The notes under the pieces were generated by a model. The model worked only from the letters and a program-made list of their open reading frames with translations, did not search any database and was not told where the DNA came from. The translations under genes were made by a program, and so were the position numbers. A DNA stretch of 64,000 bases, taken from Planctomycetota bacterium (GTDB lineage Bacteria > Planctomycetota > Phycisphaerae > WQYP01). This document shows positions 52,875 to 62,778 of this stretch, one piece after another. Every line of letters begins with the position of its first letter. Position 1 is the first letter of the stretch. The DNA is taken from contig JAJZCR010000009.1 in assembly GCA_021851715.1 (NCBI GenBank), positions 1-64,000 of the forward strand, in the 5' to 3' direction.

Positions 52875-54263
52875 TTGTCTGACAAAGTTTTGCATCGCCA
52901 ATCACCGGATCGTCTGCCCGTGGAAGTGGGTCGCGTTATCACAGGCGTCGTCTGGTCGATCATGGGCATCCTGACGGTGATTACCGCTTTTCAGATGCGG
53001 GACCGGGTGATTCGCAACAGCCATCAGCACCCACGGGTGGATGTCAACGATTTCGACCGCTGGATGCACATGTTTCCGGGGTTTCTGTTGCACCATGCCA
53101 ATTTCGTCAACGATCTTTGGCCCATGCCGCCATCGACTTTGTATCTGCTTTCGCCACTGGCATTGTTTTCGCCGGCCAATGCTCAATTTATTTGGATTTG
53201 CTGCAAGCCTTTTATGGTTGCGGCGATTTTTTACATGGTCCTGGCGATGGTTCGCCGTGCAGGAGTGAGGCTGCCGGCTACGGCCATCGCCCTCCTGGCG
53301 GCGATCTGGTTTTGGCCAATCATCGGCGACATGCAGGAAGGGCAGATGAATTTGTTCATGCTGACGCCAATGGTGGCGGGGCTTTTCTATGCGCAACTGG
53401 AAAAGCCCGGAACCGACTGGCTGGCCGGCTTGTTAATCGGGCTGGCGGTGTGCATCAAAGTCACGCCGATCATATTTTTTGTTTATATGCTGTGGCGGCG
53501 GCGATGGCGTGTGGCCGCGGCTATCGTGATAGGGACACTGTTCTGGATTTTTCCGGTCGGTGCGCTGATCTTCGGCTGGCATCAAAATTTAATCTGGTGG
53601 ACCCAGTGGACCCACATCATGATTACCCCTTACGTGCTCAAGGGCGCGGTGAGTGTGTACAGCGGCGAATCCATTCCCAGTTTTTTATACCGGCTGTTGA
53701 CCCATGTGCCGGCATTTATTACATCGAGGCATGGCGGCCAGGAATTATGGTACGTCAACGTGGTGAATTTGCGGCCTGGCATGGCGCGGCTGGTGGTGCG
53801 CGTGGTGCTGGTGGCCATTGGCCTGACCGGGCTGCTGTGGATGTACCGCCGTTTACCCACCCTGCAATGCCGTCGCTACATCATGGAAATCGGTGCCGTG
53901 GCGGCGTTTATGCTCTGGGCTGAGGAGTGGTGCTGGGTTCCTCATTATGTCACGCTGGTGTTGACCATTGCCGCTGCCGGTATGATCGCGGTGGATAGCC
54001 AGACCCCGCGGCGCGCCGCCGGGCGGGCGTGGCTGGCACTGTGGATCGCAGCAATCTTGATGTTTTTTACCTCGGATGCGGTAAAGATTTTCGGCCGTCA
54101 TGCCGGTAATTGGGGCCGTACCTTGGACCCAAGTCTTTTCGCCGGTATTGGCCTTGTGCTGGTAATTTTATTTTCCGGTTATTCCAGGTCTATTGCCTGC
54201 GGGAGCGCCATCACGGGCGAGGAGGCCGGTGCCGGTGGAAATGATCCGCCGTCAGCGCGGTAG
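52875..54263 (+). CDS. GT87-like polyprenyl-sugar-dependent membrane glycosyltransferase (DUF2029)
   Basis: The start is taken as the TTG at 52875, with GGAGAA about 4 nt upstream; the frame extends to 52740. The 462-residue protein has ~9-10 membrane helices (for example GVVWSIMGILTVITAF, LLAAIWFWPIIGDMQEGQMN, AGLLIGLAVCIKVTPIIFFV). The GQxN-type phrase in the third helix region and KVTPIIF match DUF2029/GT87 mannosyltransferases. A conserved Asp in DVNDFDRWMHMF follows the first helix, as in GT-C enzymes. The acceptor and sugar are unknown. Confidence 0.85.
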   Translation: MSDKVLHRQSPDRLPVEVGRVITGVVWSIMGILTVITAFQMRDRVIRNSHQHPRVDVNDFDRWMHMFPGFLLHHANFVNDLWPMPPSTLYLLSPLALFSPANAQFIWICCKPFMVAAIFYMVLAMVRRAGVRLPATAIALLAAIWFWPIIGDMQEGQMNLFMLTPMVAGLFYAQLEKPGTDWLAGLLIGLAVCIKVTPIIFFVYMLWRRRWRVAAAIVIGTLFWIFPVGALIFGWHQNLIWWTQWTHIMITPYVLKGAVSVYSGESIPSFLYRLLTHVPAFITSRHGGQELWYVNVVNLRPGMARLVVRVVLVAIGLTGLLWMYRRLPTLQCRRYIMEIGAVAAFMLWAEEWCWVPHYVTLVLTIAAAGMIAVDSQTPRRAAGRAWLALWIAAILMFFTSDAVKIFGRHAGNWGRTLDPSLFAGIGLVLVILFSGYSRSIACGSAITGEEAGAGGNDPPSAR

Positions 54264-55085
54264 CGGAAGATTCTTGAAATCAAACGGAACTCGGAACATT
54301 TTTTCATGGATGCGCAGCGTCAATTGCAGGGATGCTTTCGCGTTTAAGGGCTGTGCCAGGGGGATGCCCACCACCATCCCGTGCGGTATGTTCATGACAA
54401 TATCCGACGGGGCCGGCGTTGATTTTGGGGTGGAGGCAGCCATGATCACCACCGCGCGGAGAATATCGGGTCGTCCCAAGACATGCAGCCGCAGCAATTT
54501 TTCCGGCCTGCCGTTGGGCCGCAGCCGCTGTGGTTCCACCCGGATGCGAATGTGTGTGCCCGGCAGATCCGCGGCCGGCACCTCATGACCCAGCAGACTT
54601 TTCACCCCGGCAATGGTAAAGGTTTTGCGGGTGCCGGCGGCGATTACTACAAAAGAGCCTTTCAGACTGGCAATGCGCAGCACATGGTTGACCGGGGGCA
54701 AAAAGTTAAGTGCCACAGGAAATCCCAGATCCCCGGCGGCCTGCATGGCATAACGCATCTGGTGTGGAATCTCCACGGCCTTGGCAAATTGGCGCGGAAT
54801 GAGTTTGAGTGCCACGCCGTTGCTGAGCATGGCGGAGCGAATATGCAGCGATAAACAGCGATGCGGGTGGCGGATGGCCTGGGAAATAACCTGCAGCTGC
54901 ACCTGCAGCAGTTGTCGCCGAGCCAAATAGGGTCCGATGGTGCGCCTATTTCCACCCCAAAAAACAGACTTGGTCTGGGTAATACAGATGGGCACAACGC
55001 TGACGGTGGGGGCGGGCTTTTTTGCCGCCGGGAGGCCCAGGCACGCTATGATCAACAGGACAGCAGCCGTCGATTTGCGTTTCAT
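54252..55085 (-). CDS. Secreted protein of unknown function
   Basis: The 277-residue protein starts MKRKSTAAVLLIIACLGLPAA, a signal peptide with possible cleavage near residue 21, and has AGGAG upstream. No family was recognised. The mature part has many basic residues and two halves with strand-rich patterns (SAMLSNGVALKLIPRQFAKAV, GTHIRIRVEPQRLRPNGRPE, LQLTLRIHEKMFRVPFDFKN). It overlaps the 3' end of the GT87-like gene by 12 nt in a convergent arrangement, and lies 24 bp after the RNase Z-like gene. Confidence 0.75.
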   Translation of the reverse strand: MKRKSTAAVLLIIACLGLPAAKKPAPTVSVVPICITQTKSVFWGGNRRTIGPYLARRQLLQVQLQVISQAIRHPHRCLSLHIRSAMLSNGVALKLIPRQFAKAVEIPHQMRYAMQAAGDLGFPVALNFLPPVNHVLRIASLKGSFVVIAAGTRKTFTIAGVKSLLGHEVPAADLPGTHIRIRVEPQRLRPNGRPEKLLRLHVLGRPDILRAVVIMAASTPKSTPAPSDIVMNIPHGMVVGIPLAQPLNAKASLQLTLRIHEKMFRVPFDFKNLPLPR

Positions 55086-55109
55086 GACAATCTCCTGCCA
55101 CGGCGGATA

Positions 55110-56159
55110 TCAGCCATCGGTTTCGTCGATGATGGGAGGTTCAGTCGGTACAAATGCGGCGGCCTTGCCGGCGCGTACGTGCAAATGCTGGGCATGATCC
55201 ATCAGGAATTCCACCCGCGGTTGAACGCTGGCTTTGCTCAACGCGTGTTTGAGCGCACCGGCAGCCCGGCGCAACCCGGTACGACGCGATACATGGGCGA
55301 TCAGCACCAGGTCGTTGTGCAATTGCGGTAAAACTTCCAGCAGGTCATCCAGATGCAGATGCCGGCCGATGGCGGCCCGACGTTTGTGGCCGGGGTCAAA
55401 GAATGTACACTCTGTGATGAGCACCTGGGCATCATGCACGCCGTTTTGCAGGAGAGTTTCTCCCAGGGCGGTATCTCCGGTATACGCCACCAGCGGAACG
55501 TCAACGGTGTACGTAATTTTTTCGCCACGGTCTTTCATCTCGCGTAGAATATGGCCCGGCAGCCGCTGTTCAAGCAGGTCGGGGCGAAGCTTTTCCCGCC
55601 GGTCCACCAAGGTATAGCCGAGGGATGGAACCGTGTGGCAGGTGGCAAAAGCCCGCGCGATCAACCCTTTACGTATTTCAAATTCGTCGCCGACTTCCAT
55701 CGGCACGATGCGATGCGGAGCTACTTTGCCTTCCAGTGCCGCCCAGGCGTGCACAATGCCGGCAACCCCATCGGCGATTTTCGCGGGGCAAAGAATGGTG
55801 CCGGGGCTCATTCCCTGAAAGATTCGTTGCGAAAGGTAATAGGCAATACCCGCACTGTGGTCAATGTGGCCATGGGTGAGCAGGCAAAAATCGCTGACCA
55901 GCAGCGGCCGTGGGCACTTGCCGATATCAAAAACCACATTTAATTCCGGGATTTGTACGGCGCTTTCCTCGCCGGCCACGCTATAGCCGACAATATGAAA
56001 CCGCGGTGTTTCGACGATTGCCATGGACGGCAGCAGGGGTACCTGCCGGGGCGATTCGGTGGCCGTGCGATGATCCGCGGGCGGAATCGGTTCAATGATG
56101 GGGTTGCCGGATTTAGGTTCAGGATTGGTCATTTTGGCATCCATCATTTCATGATTCAT
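55110..56159 (-). CDS. Metallo-beta-lactamase-fold hydrolase, RNase Z-like
   Basis: The 349-residue protein has the MBL-fold motifs of the ElaC/RNase Z branch: LLTHGHIDHSAGI (HxHxDH, ~residues 93-100), PLVAYTGDTALGETLL (Asp), ITECTFFD and VLIAHVSRR (late His). RNase Z enzymes cut tRNA 3' trailers; other members are phosphodiesterases. The N-terminal ~50 residues are Pro/Glu-rich and the C-terminal ~40 residues are not conserved. The exact role is unclear. No clear Shine-Dalgarno sequence is seen. Confidence 0.85.
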   Translation of the reverse strand: MNHEMMDAKMTNPEPKSGNPIIEPIPPADHRTATESPRQVPLLPSMAIVETPRFHIVGYSVAGEESAVQIPELNVVFDIGKCPRPLLVSDFCLLTHGHIDHSAGIAYYLSQRIFQGMSPGTILCPAKIADGVAGIVHAWAALEGKVAPHRIVPMEVGDEFEIRKGLIARAFATCHTVPSLGYTLVDRREKLRPDLLEQRLPGHILREMKDRGEKITYTVDVPLVAYTGDTALGETLLQNGVHDAQVLITECTFFDPGHKRRAAIGRHLHLDDLLEVLPQLHNDLVLIAHVSRRTGLRRAAGALKHALSKASVQPRVEFLMDHAQHLHVRAGKAAAFVPTEPPIIDETDG

Positions 56160-56366
56160 TGAGTCTACGCCAGAATCTCATCATAAATTAACCGATAGCC
56201 GCAGGCGCAGCAATTATCCCGAGGCGCCGCGCTGTTGGTGGCCGTGGAAAAAGTGGTCGATAGAATATAAATACCGATGGCGACTTGCCAAACAAGAAAT
56301 TCCCTAGTAAGCTTATGGGAATAGTAGGTGAACGGAAAATAATGTTCCAGTGATGAAAGAGATTCG

Positions 56367-57272
56367 ATGACGCACCGACTGACCCACTTAAAAGAACTTG
56401 AGGCGGAAAGTATTTTCATTTTCCGCGAAGTGGTGGCGGAATTTCAAAATCCGGTCATGCTTTTTTCCAGCGGCAAGGATTCGTGCCTGATGCTGCGTTT
56501 GGCCCAAAAGGCCTTTTATCCGGGGCGGGTGCCGTTTCCGTTATTGCATATCGATACCACCTGGGATTTCAAGGAAGTTTATGAATTTCGCGACCGCATT
56601 GCCCGCGAAAATAATCTGCAAATCATCGTGCATACCAATCAGGAAGCCATTCGCAATGGCATTAACCCCTTTGATTCCGGCAGCGTCAAATACACCCACA
56701 ATATGAATCTCCAGGGGCTGCTGCAGGCGTTAAAAAAGTACCAGTTTGACGCGGCCTTCGGCGGAGCCAGACGCGAAGAAGAGAAGTCGCGGGCCAAGGA
56801 GCGCATTTTTTCCTTCCGGGATAAATTTTATCAGTGGGATCCCAAAAATCAGCGCCCGGAGATGTGGAACCTGTACAACGCCCGCATCAACAAGGGCGAG
56901 AGTATTCGTGTGTTTCCACTTTCCAACTGGACGGAACTGGATATCTGGCAGTATCTGTATCTGGAAAACGTGCCTCTGGTGCCGCTCTATTTTGCCCAGC
57001 CCAGGCCCGTGGTCAAACGCGACGGCTTATGGATTAATGTCAACGACAATCGCTATCCGCTGCAGTCCGGTGAAACACCGGAAACGAAAACCGTGCGGTT
57101 CCGCACCCTGGGCTGTTATCCGCTGACGGGGGCTATTGAATCCACCGCCGACACGCTGCCCAAGATCATTGAAGAGATGCTGCTGTTTAAGAATTCCGAA
57201 CGCGCGGGCCGCGCTATTGATCATGATGAACAAGGCTCCATGGAACAAAAAAAACGGGAAGGATATTTCTGA
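56367..57272 (+). CDS. cysD: Sulfate adenylyltransferase subunit 2
   Basis: CysD, with CysN, forms APS from sulfate and ATP. The 301-residue protein has the PP-loop [20 protein letters not shown] (~residues 30-50), [35 protein letters not shown], and the ending [20 protein letters not shown]. Length and ending match the family. It is followed 57 bp later by cysNC, completing the enzyme. AAAGAGA lies before the ATG. The genes indicate assimilatory sulfate activation. Confidence 0.96.
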   Translation: MTHRLTHLKELEAESIFIFREVVAEFQNPVMLFSSGKDSCLMLRLAQKAFYPGRVPFPLLHIDTTWDFKEVYEFRDRIARENNLQIIVHTNQEAIRNGINPFDSGSVKYTHNMNLQGLLQALKKYQFDAAFGGARREEEKSRAKERIFSFRDKFYQWDPKNQRPEMWNLYNARINKGESIRVFPLSNWTELDIWQYLYLENVPLVPLYFAQPRPVVKRDGLWINVNDNRYPLQSGETPETKTVRFRTLGCYPLTGAIESTADTLPKIIEEMLLFKNSERAGRAIDHDEQGSMEQKKREGYF

Positions 57273-57329
57273 CAGCGCGGCGTTTTGGAATTATGCACGC
57301 CGGGCCAAGTTTGTAATGGGAACACCAAC

Positions 57330-59264
57330 ATGACCTGCTTAACCACCACTGCACGGGAAGATATTCACGCCTACCTCGCGCGCCATCAGGCAAAGGAATT
57401 GCTGCGGTTTTTAACCTGTGGCAGCGTGGATGACGGAAAAAGTACGCTGATCGGGCGGCTGCTGCACGACACCAAAATGATTTACGAGGATCAACTGGCG
57501 GCCATCCGCAAGGACAGCGTCAAGCACGGCACCACCGGCGGCCAGATTGACCTGGCGCTGCTGACCGACGGCCTCAAAGCCGAGCGGGAACAGGGCATTA
57601 CCATTGATGTGGCCTATCGCTATTTTTCCACGGACAAGCGCAAGTTCATCATTGCCGACACTCCCGGCCACGAACAGTACACGCGCAACATGGCCACCGG
57701 TGCATCCACGTGCCAACTGGCGATTATCCTGGTGGATGCCCGGCACGGGGTATTGCCGCAGACGCGCCGGCACAGTTTTATCTGTTCGCTGCTGGGCATT
57801 GCCCACTTGGTGGTGGCCATCAACAAAATGGACATGGTGGAATTTTCCGAGGAGCGTTTTAACAAAATCAAAGCGGAATATGCGGAATTCGCCGGCAAGC
57901 TGGAAATTCGCGATGTTCACTTCATTCCCATTTCCGCGCTGCATGGCGATAACGTGGTGGAACGCAGCATCCGGATGCCGTGGTACAAGGGCGGAGCCCT
58001 GCTGAACCACCTGGAAACTGTGCATATCGCCGCGGATCGCAACCTGACCGATCTGCGCTTTCCGGTACAACTGGTGTTGCGGCCCAACCTGGATTTTCGT
58101 GGATTCAGCGGCGGCATTGCCTCGGGGGTCATGCGCCGCGGCGATTCGGTCATGGTTTTGCCCGCAGGCCGCCGAAGCCGGATCAAATCGATTGTGGCGC
58201 GCGACGGCGATCTGGAAGAAGCCCAATGCCCCATGGCGGTCAGCGTGACTCTGGAGGATGAAATTGACATAAGCCGCGGGGATATGCTGGTGCATCCGGA
58301 AAACCAGCCGCATTTTGGCCATGACTTCACGGCGCATGTAGTATGGCTGAGCGAAAAGCCGCTGGATTTGACCAGCAGTTATCTTATTAAACAAACCGCG
58401 CGTACCGTACCTGGTGACATAAATATTCTGGCAGGTATAGACATCAACACACTTGACGAAAAGCCCCTGGAAACCCTGCATCTCAATGAAGTGGGGCGAT
58501 GTTCGATTTCGATAACACAGCCTATTGCCTTTGATTCCTACCGCCGCAATCGGGCGACCGGTGCATTTATCATTATTGACCGCCAGAGCAGCAACACGGT
58601 GGGAGCCGGTATGATTATTGAACCCGATGATTCCCGCGGCCGGGCGGATCCGTGGTCGCCACCGCCCAGCATGCCCGCGGATCGCCCCCACAGCCATATT
58701 GCGTTGCACCAGCGTGAAAGTCGGCTGGGCCAAACCCCGGTAACCATTCTGCTGACCGGTTTGACCGGCTCCGGAAAAGCTACCATCGCCTACGCCCTGG
58801 AGGAAAAACTTTTTGAGCGCGGGCACCTGGTAACGGTGCTGCATGGCCAGGAATTACGCCGCGGGATCACCAGCGATCTGGGCTTTACCGCCGACGACCG
58901 GTCGGAAAACCTCCGTCGTACCGCGGAAATGGCGCGTATCATCAACGAATCCGGCCTGATCTGCGTGTGTGCCCTGGTCGCCCCGCATGCAGCGGTACGG
59001 GAAAAGGTGCGGCGACTGATAGGGCCGGAGCGCTTTCTGGAAATCTATCTGTCCGCGCCGCTGGAGGTGTGCCGGGCACGCGATACCAGCGGCATTTATC
59101 GCCTTGCGGACCGCGGCCAGGTGAAAGGTGTGGCGGGCATCAGCACCCAATACGAACCACCCACTGCACCCGATCTGGAATTACCAACCCACGTTCTGAC
59201 GGTTGATCAAAGTGTGGATCGGATTGTGGAACTTCTGCGCGAGCGGCAATTTTTGAAGGCATAA
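57330..59264 (+). CDS. cysNC: CysN-CysC fusion: ATP sulfurylase GTPase subunit with degenerate APS kinase-like domain
   Basis: The 644-residue protein (ATG at 57330) has a CysN GTPase at 1-440: [10 protein letters not shown] (30-39), [17 protein letters not shown] (110-126), NKMD (165-168). It drives APS synthesis with CysD. A CysC domain follows (~470-640). In it, the P-loop is GLTGSGKA (477-484), with Ala where Ser/Thr binds Mg. The DGDN-type motif is HGQE (505-508), while [23 protein letters not shown] and [13 protein letters not shown] are kept. The kinase half may be inactive, favouring direct APS use. A perfect hairpin follows the stop. Confidence 0.93.
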   Translation: MTCLTTTAREDIHAYLARHQAKELLRFLTCGSVDDGKSTLIGRLLHDTKMIYEDQLAAIRKDSVKHGTTGGQIDLALLTDGLKAEREQGITIDVAYRYFSTDKRKFIIADTPGHEQYTRNMATGASTCQLAIILVDARHGVLPQTRRHSFICSLLGIAHLVVAINKMDMVEFSEERFNKIKAEYAEFAGKLEIRDVHFIPISALHGDNVVERSIRMPWYKGGALLNHLETVHIAADRNLTDLRFPVQLVLRPNLDFRGFSGGIASGVMRRGDSVMVLPAGRRSRIKSIVARDGDLEEAQCPMAVSVTLEDEIDISRGDMLVHPENQPHFGHDFTAHVVWLSEKPLDLTSSYLIKQTARTVPGDINILAGIDINTLDEKPLETLHLNEVGRCSISITQPIAFDSYRRNRATGAFIIIDRQSSNTVGAGMIIEPDDSRGRADPWSPPPSMPADRPHSHIALHQRESRLGQTPVTILLTGLTGSGKATIAYALEEKLFERGHLVTVLHGQELRRGITSDLGFTADDRSENLRRTAEMARIINESGLICVCALVAPHAAVREKVRRLIGPERFLEIYLSAPLEVCRARDTSGIYRLADRGQVKGVAGISTQYEPPTAPDLELPTHVLTVDQSVDRIVELLRERQFLKA

Positions 59265-59297
59265 AAACCGGGCGGGAAGTTTTTGATCCGGTTACAA

Positions 59298-59325
59298 GCG
59301 GGTTCCAGGATGTCCTGGAACCCGC
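59298..59325 (+). terminator. Perfect 13-bp hairpin after cysNC
   Basis: GCGGGTTCCAGGA (59298-59310) and its exact complement (59313-59325) are separated by 2 nt. There is no T-tract, so it may be a Rho-type end, an mRNA-stabilising hairpin or a bidirectional terminator. Confidence 0.5.
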
Positions 59326-59378
59326 AGCGGTGGCGGCGCAACCTTATCGATGGCGCGCTCGGCCATCGGGCCTGCCGG

Positions 59379-59407
59379 CAGACATCACATGGCAGTGGCG
59401 GTATAAT
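59379..59407 (+). promoter_or_regulatory. Promoter of ilvD
   Basis: TATAAT (59402-59407) lies 67 bp before the ilvD start, with CAGACA (59379-59384) 17 bp upstream as a weak -35 box. Confidence 0.4.
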
Positions 59408-59473
59408 CATGGGCGGCGTTTTTACGGTTTGCGTTGTCGCATGATGCGTGTGGCTCGGTAAAAGGGTGTAAAC

Positions 59474-61207
59474 TTGGCGATCAGTGATACTATCAAACGA
59501 GGAGATATTCGGGCCCCGCACCGGAGCTTGTTGCGGGCCACGGGAGTCATTCGCGATGAATCTGATTGGGATAAGCCCTTTATTGCAATAGCCAACAGTT
59601 TTGTGCAGATCATTCCAGGTCATGCCCATTTGGATGTGGTTGGACGAAAAGTGCGTCAGGCGGTGCGCGATGCCGGTGGAGTTCCCTTTGAATTCAATAC
59701 GATCGGGGTGGATGACGGCATCGCCATGGGCCACGGAGGCATGAAATACTCGCTGCCCAGTCGCGAGTTGATTGCCGATTGCGTTGAAACCATGCTGCGA
59801 GCCCATTGTTTTGACGGCATGGTCTGTATTCCCAACTGCGACAAAATTGTGCCCGGCATGATGATGGCGACGGCTCGCGTCAACATTCCCACGGTGTTTG
59901 TTTCCGGGGGTCCCATGAAGGCGGGCGTGCAGCCTTCCACGGGGCGGGTGATCGATCTGATCAGCGTGTTTGAGGGTGTGGGGCAACTGTCTGCGGGCAA
60001 GGTAAGCTCCAAGGAACTGCAAGAACTTGAAATGCATGCCTGTCCAACCTGCGGTTCCTGTTCGGGTATGTTTACCGCCAACAGCATGAACTGTCTTTGC
60101 GAGGCTTTGGGCCTGGCGTTACCGGGCAACGGGTCGCTGCTGGCCACCGATCCGCGACGTGATGAATTATTCCGGGAAGCGGGCAAGGCTGTGGTGGAAT
60201 TGGTGCGGCGGAATATACGTCCGCGGGATATTTTAACGCGTCATGCTTTCGAAAATGCTTTTGCCCTGGACATGGCCATGGGCGGATCCACCAATACGGT
60301 ATTGCACACCCTGGCCGTGGCGCAAGAGGCGGGTATGCCGTTTGCGTTGGATTCTCTCAACGAAATCGCGGCCCGGGTACCGCATGTATGTAAAGTAGCG
60401 CCGGCCGGCGTTCACCACATGGAAGATGTGGATCGGGCGGGGGGCATCAGTGCCATTCTCAAAACTATTGGTGGTAAACCGGGCACGCTGCATACGGATT
60501 GCATCACTGTAACCGGCCGGAGCCTGGGAGAGAATATCGCCTCCGCCAGAGTGCTGGATGCGGATGTGATCCGGCCGTTGGAAAAGGCCCATTCCCAGCA
60601 GGGCGGGCTGGCCATTTTGTTTGGCAACCTCGCACCGAACGGATCGGTGGTGAAAGCGGGTGGTGTGGCCGCAAGCATGTTGAAATTTTCCGGTCCGGCG
60701 GTAATTTTTGAATCGGAAGAATCGGCGTCAGCGGGAATTCTGTCGGGCAAGGTGAAATCCGGGGATGTGGTGATTATCCGTTATGAAGGTCCGCAAGGCG
60801 GCCCCGGCATGCAGGAAATGCTGGCTCCCACCGCCAACATCATGGGCCGCGGCCTGGGTGAATCGGTGGCGCTGGTGACCGATGGGCGATTTTCGGGTGG
60901 CACGCGTGGTGCGTGCATCGGCCACGTTTCGCCCGAGGCTTCCGCCGGAGGACCAATCGCGTTGGTGCACAGCGGGGATATAATCGACATTGATATTCCC
61001 AATCGCAAGCTGGATATTCGTATTTCCGCAGAAGAACTCGCGGCACGAAAGGCGAAGTGGCAACGGCCGGCTGCGAAAATTCAGCATGGCTATCTGGGCC
61101 GCTATGCCAGCATGGTAACCAGTGCCGATACCGGCGCAATTTTGAAAAATCCATGGGCGGCGACCAGGACATCCGAAGCCGCGGATGCCCGAACGGCCCA
61201 ACATTGA
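59474..61207 (+). CDS. ilvD: Dihydroxy-acid dehydratase
   Basis: IlvD dehydrates 2,3-dihydroxy acids in the valine, leucine and isoleucine pathways. The 577-residue protein starts at a TTG ([20 protein letters not shown]). Iron-sulfur and Mg ligands are visible: [45 protein letters not shown] and [15 protein letters not shown]. The ending with [20 protein letters not shown] is typical. A 5' leader of ~60 nt is predicted; no attenuator was seen. It is not adjacent to other ilv genes here. Confidence 0.97.
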   Translation: MAISDTIKRGDIRAPHRSLLRATGVIRDESDWDKPFIAIANSFVQIIPGHAHLDVVGRKVRQAVRDAGGVPFEFNTIGVDDGIAMGHGGMKYSLPSRELIADCVETMLRAHCFDGMVCIPNCDKIVPGMMMATARVNIPTVFVSGGPMKAGVQPSTGRVIDLISVFEGVGQLSAGKVSSKELQELEMHACPTCGSCSGMFTANSMNCLCEALGLALPGNGSLLATDPRRDELFREAGKAVVELVRRNIRPRDILTRHAFENAFALDMAMGGSTNTVLHTLAVAQEAGMPFALDSLNEIAARVPHVCKVAPAGVHHMEDVDRAGGISAILKTIGGKPGTLHTDCITVTGRSLGENIASARVLDADVIRPLEKAHSQQGGLAILFGNLAPNGSVVKAGGVAASMLKFSGPAVIFESEESASAGILSGKVKSGDVVIIRYEGPQGGPGMQEMLAPTANIMGRGLGESVALVTDGRFSGGTRGACIGHVSPEASAGGPIALVHSGDIIDIDIPNRKLDIRISAEELAARKAKWQRPAAKIQHGYLGRYASMVTSADTGAILKNPWAATRTSEAADARTAQH

Positions 61208-61277
61208 TACCGGCGGGAGTTGTCTGCCAACGATGACGGTGATGACGGACTGGTGCGGAAATGATGGAGTATTCGTA

Positions 61278-61862
61278 ATGATACGCTTCATGGCGGTGGT
61301 AATCGGCGCAGCGATGCTCAATGCCGTGCTGGGGGGGTGCAGCTTGGTTGACCATCCCGCCGGTAAGTCCGTTGCTGCCGCAAAAGTTGCGACGACATCC
61401 AAACATGGTCAGGCGCGCAGATCCACAGGTTTGGTGGTGGTTCCTGGCACTGGTATGGGTATTGGTGCCACGTGGGGAACTCTGCCGGTGCCGGCTTGCG
61501 CCACCCACCGGCCATGGCCGATTATGCACGCGGTTTACTGTGCTGCGCCAGTGCGGCATAATCCCGTGTACATGCATGATTTAGACGCCAACTCGAAGTT
61601 TGATGATCGACCGGCGTCGTGGAATGCAATAACGATCAATGTGCTTAATATACCATGGTTTTACGTGAACCTGGCCATCACGCCGGGGCTGATGGTCGTG
61701 CATCCACCTCTCCAAGTATGCAAATCACCACTTCGAGTGCCGCAGAAGGCCTACAATGGTATGCTGCCGTGTGGCGGCCATGTAATGCCGAAAATGGTGA
61801 TGGGCCGTACTTACTGGCGCTATCCGCGTGTGCGGCCCTTGACATCGGTGCCGACGCACTGA
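61278..61862 (+). CDS. Small lipoprotein of unknown function
   Basis: The ATG at 61278 has GGAG 9 nt upstream and gives 194 residues. A lipoprotein signal, FMAVVIGAAMLNAVLGGC, ends in a good lipobox. The mature part is Pro, Trp and His-rich with scattered cysteines (TWGTLPVPACATHRPWPIMH, VLNIPWFYVNLAITPGLMVV). No family was recognised. It lies between ilvD and the P-loop kinase, 15 bp before the latter, perhaps on one transcript. It could be a planctomycete-specific envelope protein. Confidence 0.65.
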   Translation: MIRFMAVVIGAAMLNAVLGGCSLVDHPAGKSVAAAKVATTSKHGQARRSTGLVVVPGTGMGIGATWGTLPVPACATHRPWPIMHAVYCAAPVRHNPVYMHDLDANSKFDDRPASWNAITINVLNIPWFYVNLAITPGLMVVHPPLQVCKSPLRVPQKAYNGMLPCGGHVMPKMVMGRTYWRYPRVRPLTSVPTH

Positions 61863-61877
61863 CTTTTGGAGTGACGG

Positions 61878-62699
61878 ATGTCACAAGACGCGATTGATCC
61901 CTATCCCTGGTTCCTGCATAAAGAAATTCCGTTGGTGATCAATCACCTGCCCGGCACCATGCATATTACGTCCAAAGAATGGACTGATTCATGGCGTCCA
62001 TTTTTGGGGCGGCTTGTGGATTTACGCAAATCTCCGGAGCAGCGGCTGGTCGTGGGTATTGTGGGACCGCCCGGATCGGGTAAATCTTTTCTGGCGGAGC
62101 AAATCGCCTGGTTGGCGTCGCGTGGATGCATTCCGGGGGCCATGGCGATAGCGCTGCCGATGGATGGCTTTCACCACAACCGGGAATATCTTGAACACCA
62201 TCACCAGCGGCTGTCATCCGGAGATTCCATTACCTTGCAGGAATGTAAAGGTTCGCCCTTCACGTATGATGTGGCGAGCCTGCGGCAACACCTGCAACAG
62301 CTTCGCGAGGTGCCGCCCATCATGACCTGGCCCGGATATGACCGGCAGGTTCATGACGTGGTGCCGGAAGAGCATCGAATTCCGGCGGGGGTCAACCTGG
62401 TGCTGGTGGAGGGCAACTATTTATTCCTGGACCGGGCGCCTTTCAAGGGAATTGGGGAATTTTTTGACCTCAAAATTTATGTGGAAGCTCCGGCGCCGTC
62501 GATCATGGGCAATCTGATGGAGCGGCACATTCTGGGTGGACGATCCATGGAGTCCGCCAAGGACTGGGTGAAGCGGGTGGATCTGCCCAATGCGCGGCTG
62601 GTGGAAGCCACCCGGTCGGTGGTGGACGTGGTGGTGCAGCGGGACCAGCAGGATCGCATGTCCGCGGTGATCTGGAAGAATCAGGCAGTTGGGGCATAA
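61878..62699 (+). CDS. P-loop nucleoside/sugar kinase (uridine kinase/FrcK-like)
   Basis: The 273-residue protein has Walker A GIVGPPGSGKSFLAEQIAWL (~residues 60-79). It then has LPMDGFHHNREYLE, the phosphoribulokinase/uridine kinase-type acceptor loop, WPGYDRQVHDVV, and VLVEGNYLFLD as the Walker B region. RHILGGRSMESAKDWV is like the lid of the YggC/FrcK family. It phosphorylates a nucleoside, pantothenate-like or sugar substrate; which one is unclear. GGAG precedes the ATG. The dapF gene follows with no obvious separate promoter. Confidence 0.85.
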   Translation: MSQDAIDPYPWFLHKEIPLVINHLPGTMHITSKEWTDSWRPFLGRLVDLRKSPEQRLVVGIVGPPGSGKSFLAEQIAWLASRGCIPGAMAIALPMDGFHHNREYLEHHHQRLSSGDSITLQECKGSPFTYDVASLRQHLQQLREVPPIMTWPGYDRQVHDVVPEEHRIPAGVNLVLVEGNYLFLDRAPFKGIGEFFDLKIYVEAPAPSIMGNLMERHILGGRSMESAKDWVKRVDLPNARLVEATRSVVDVVVQRDQQDRMSAVIWKNQAVGA

Positions 62700-62778
62700 T
62701 ATTAAGCCGCACGTGCGGTTGGTGGTGGTGCGGCCAACCGGGCGGACCCCGTTGGAAAGAATTGTACTGGAGTTGGCA

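Noticed and set aside
56165-56419. 84-codon minus-strand frame between the RNase Z-like gene and cysD, ending near a CxxCGYRL motif
   Set aside because: It overlaps the cysD start, has no ribosome site, and the zinc-ribbon half-motif is too short to support a gene. It could be a remnant.
57411-58844. 477-codon minus-strand frame opposite cysNC
   Set aside because: It is antisense to the CysN GTPase and CysC motifs and has no independent support.
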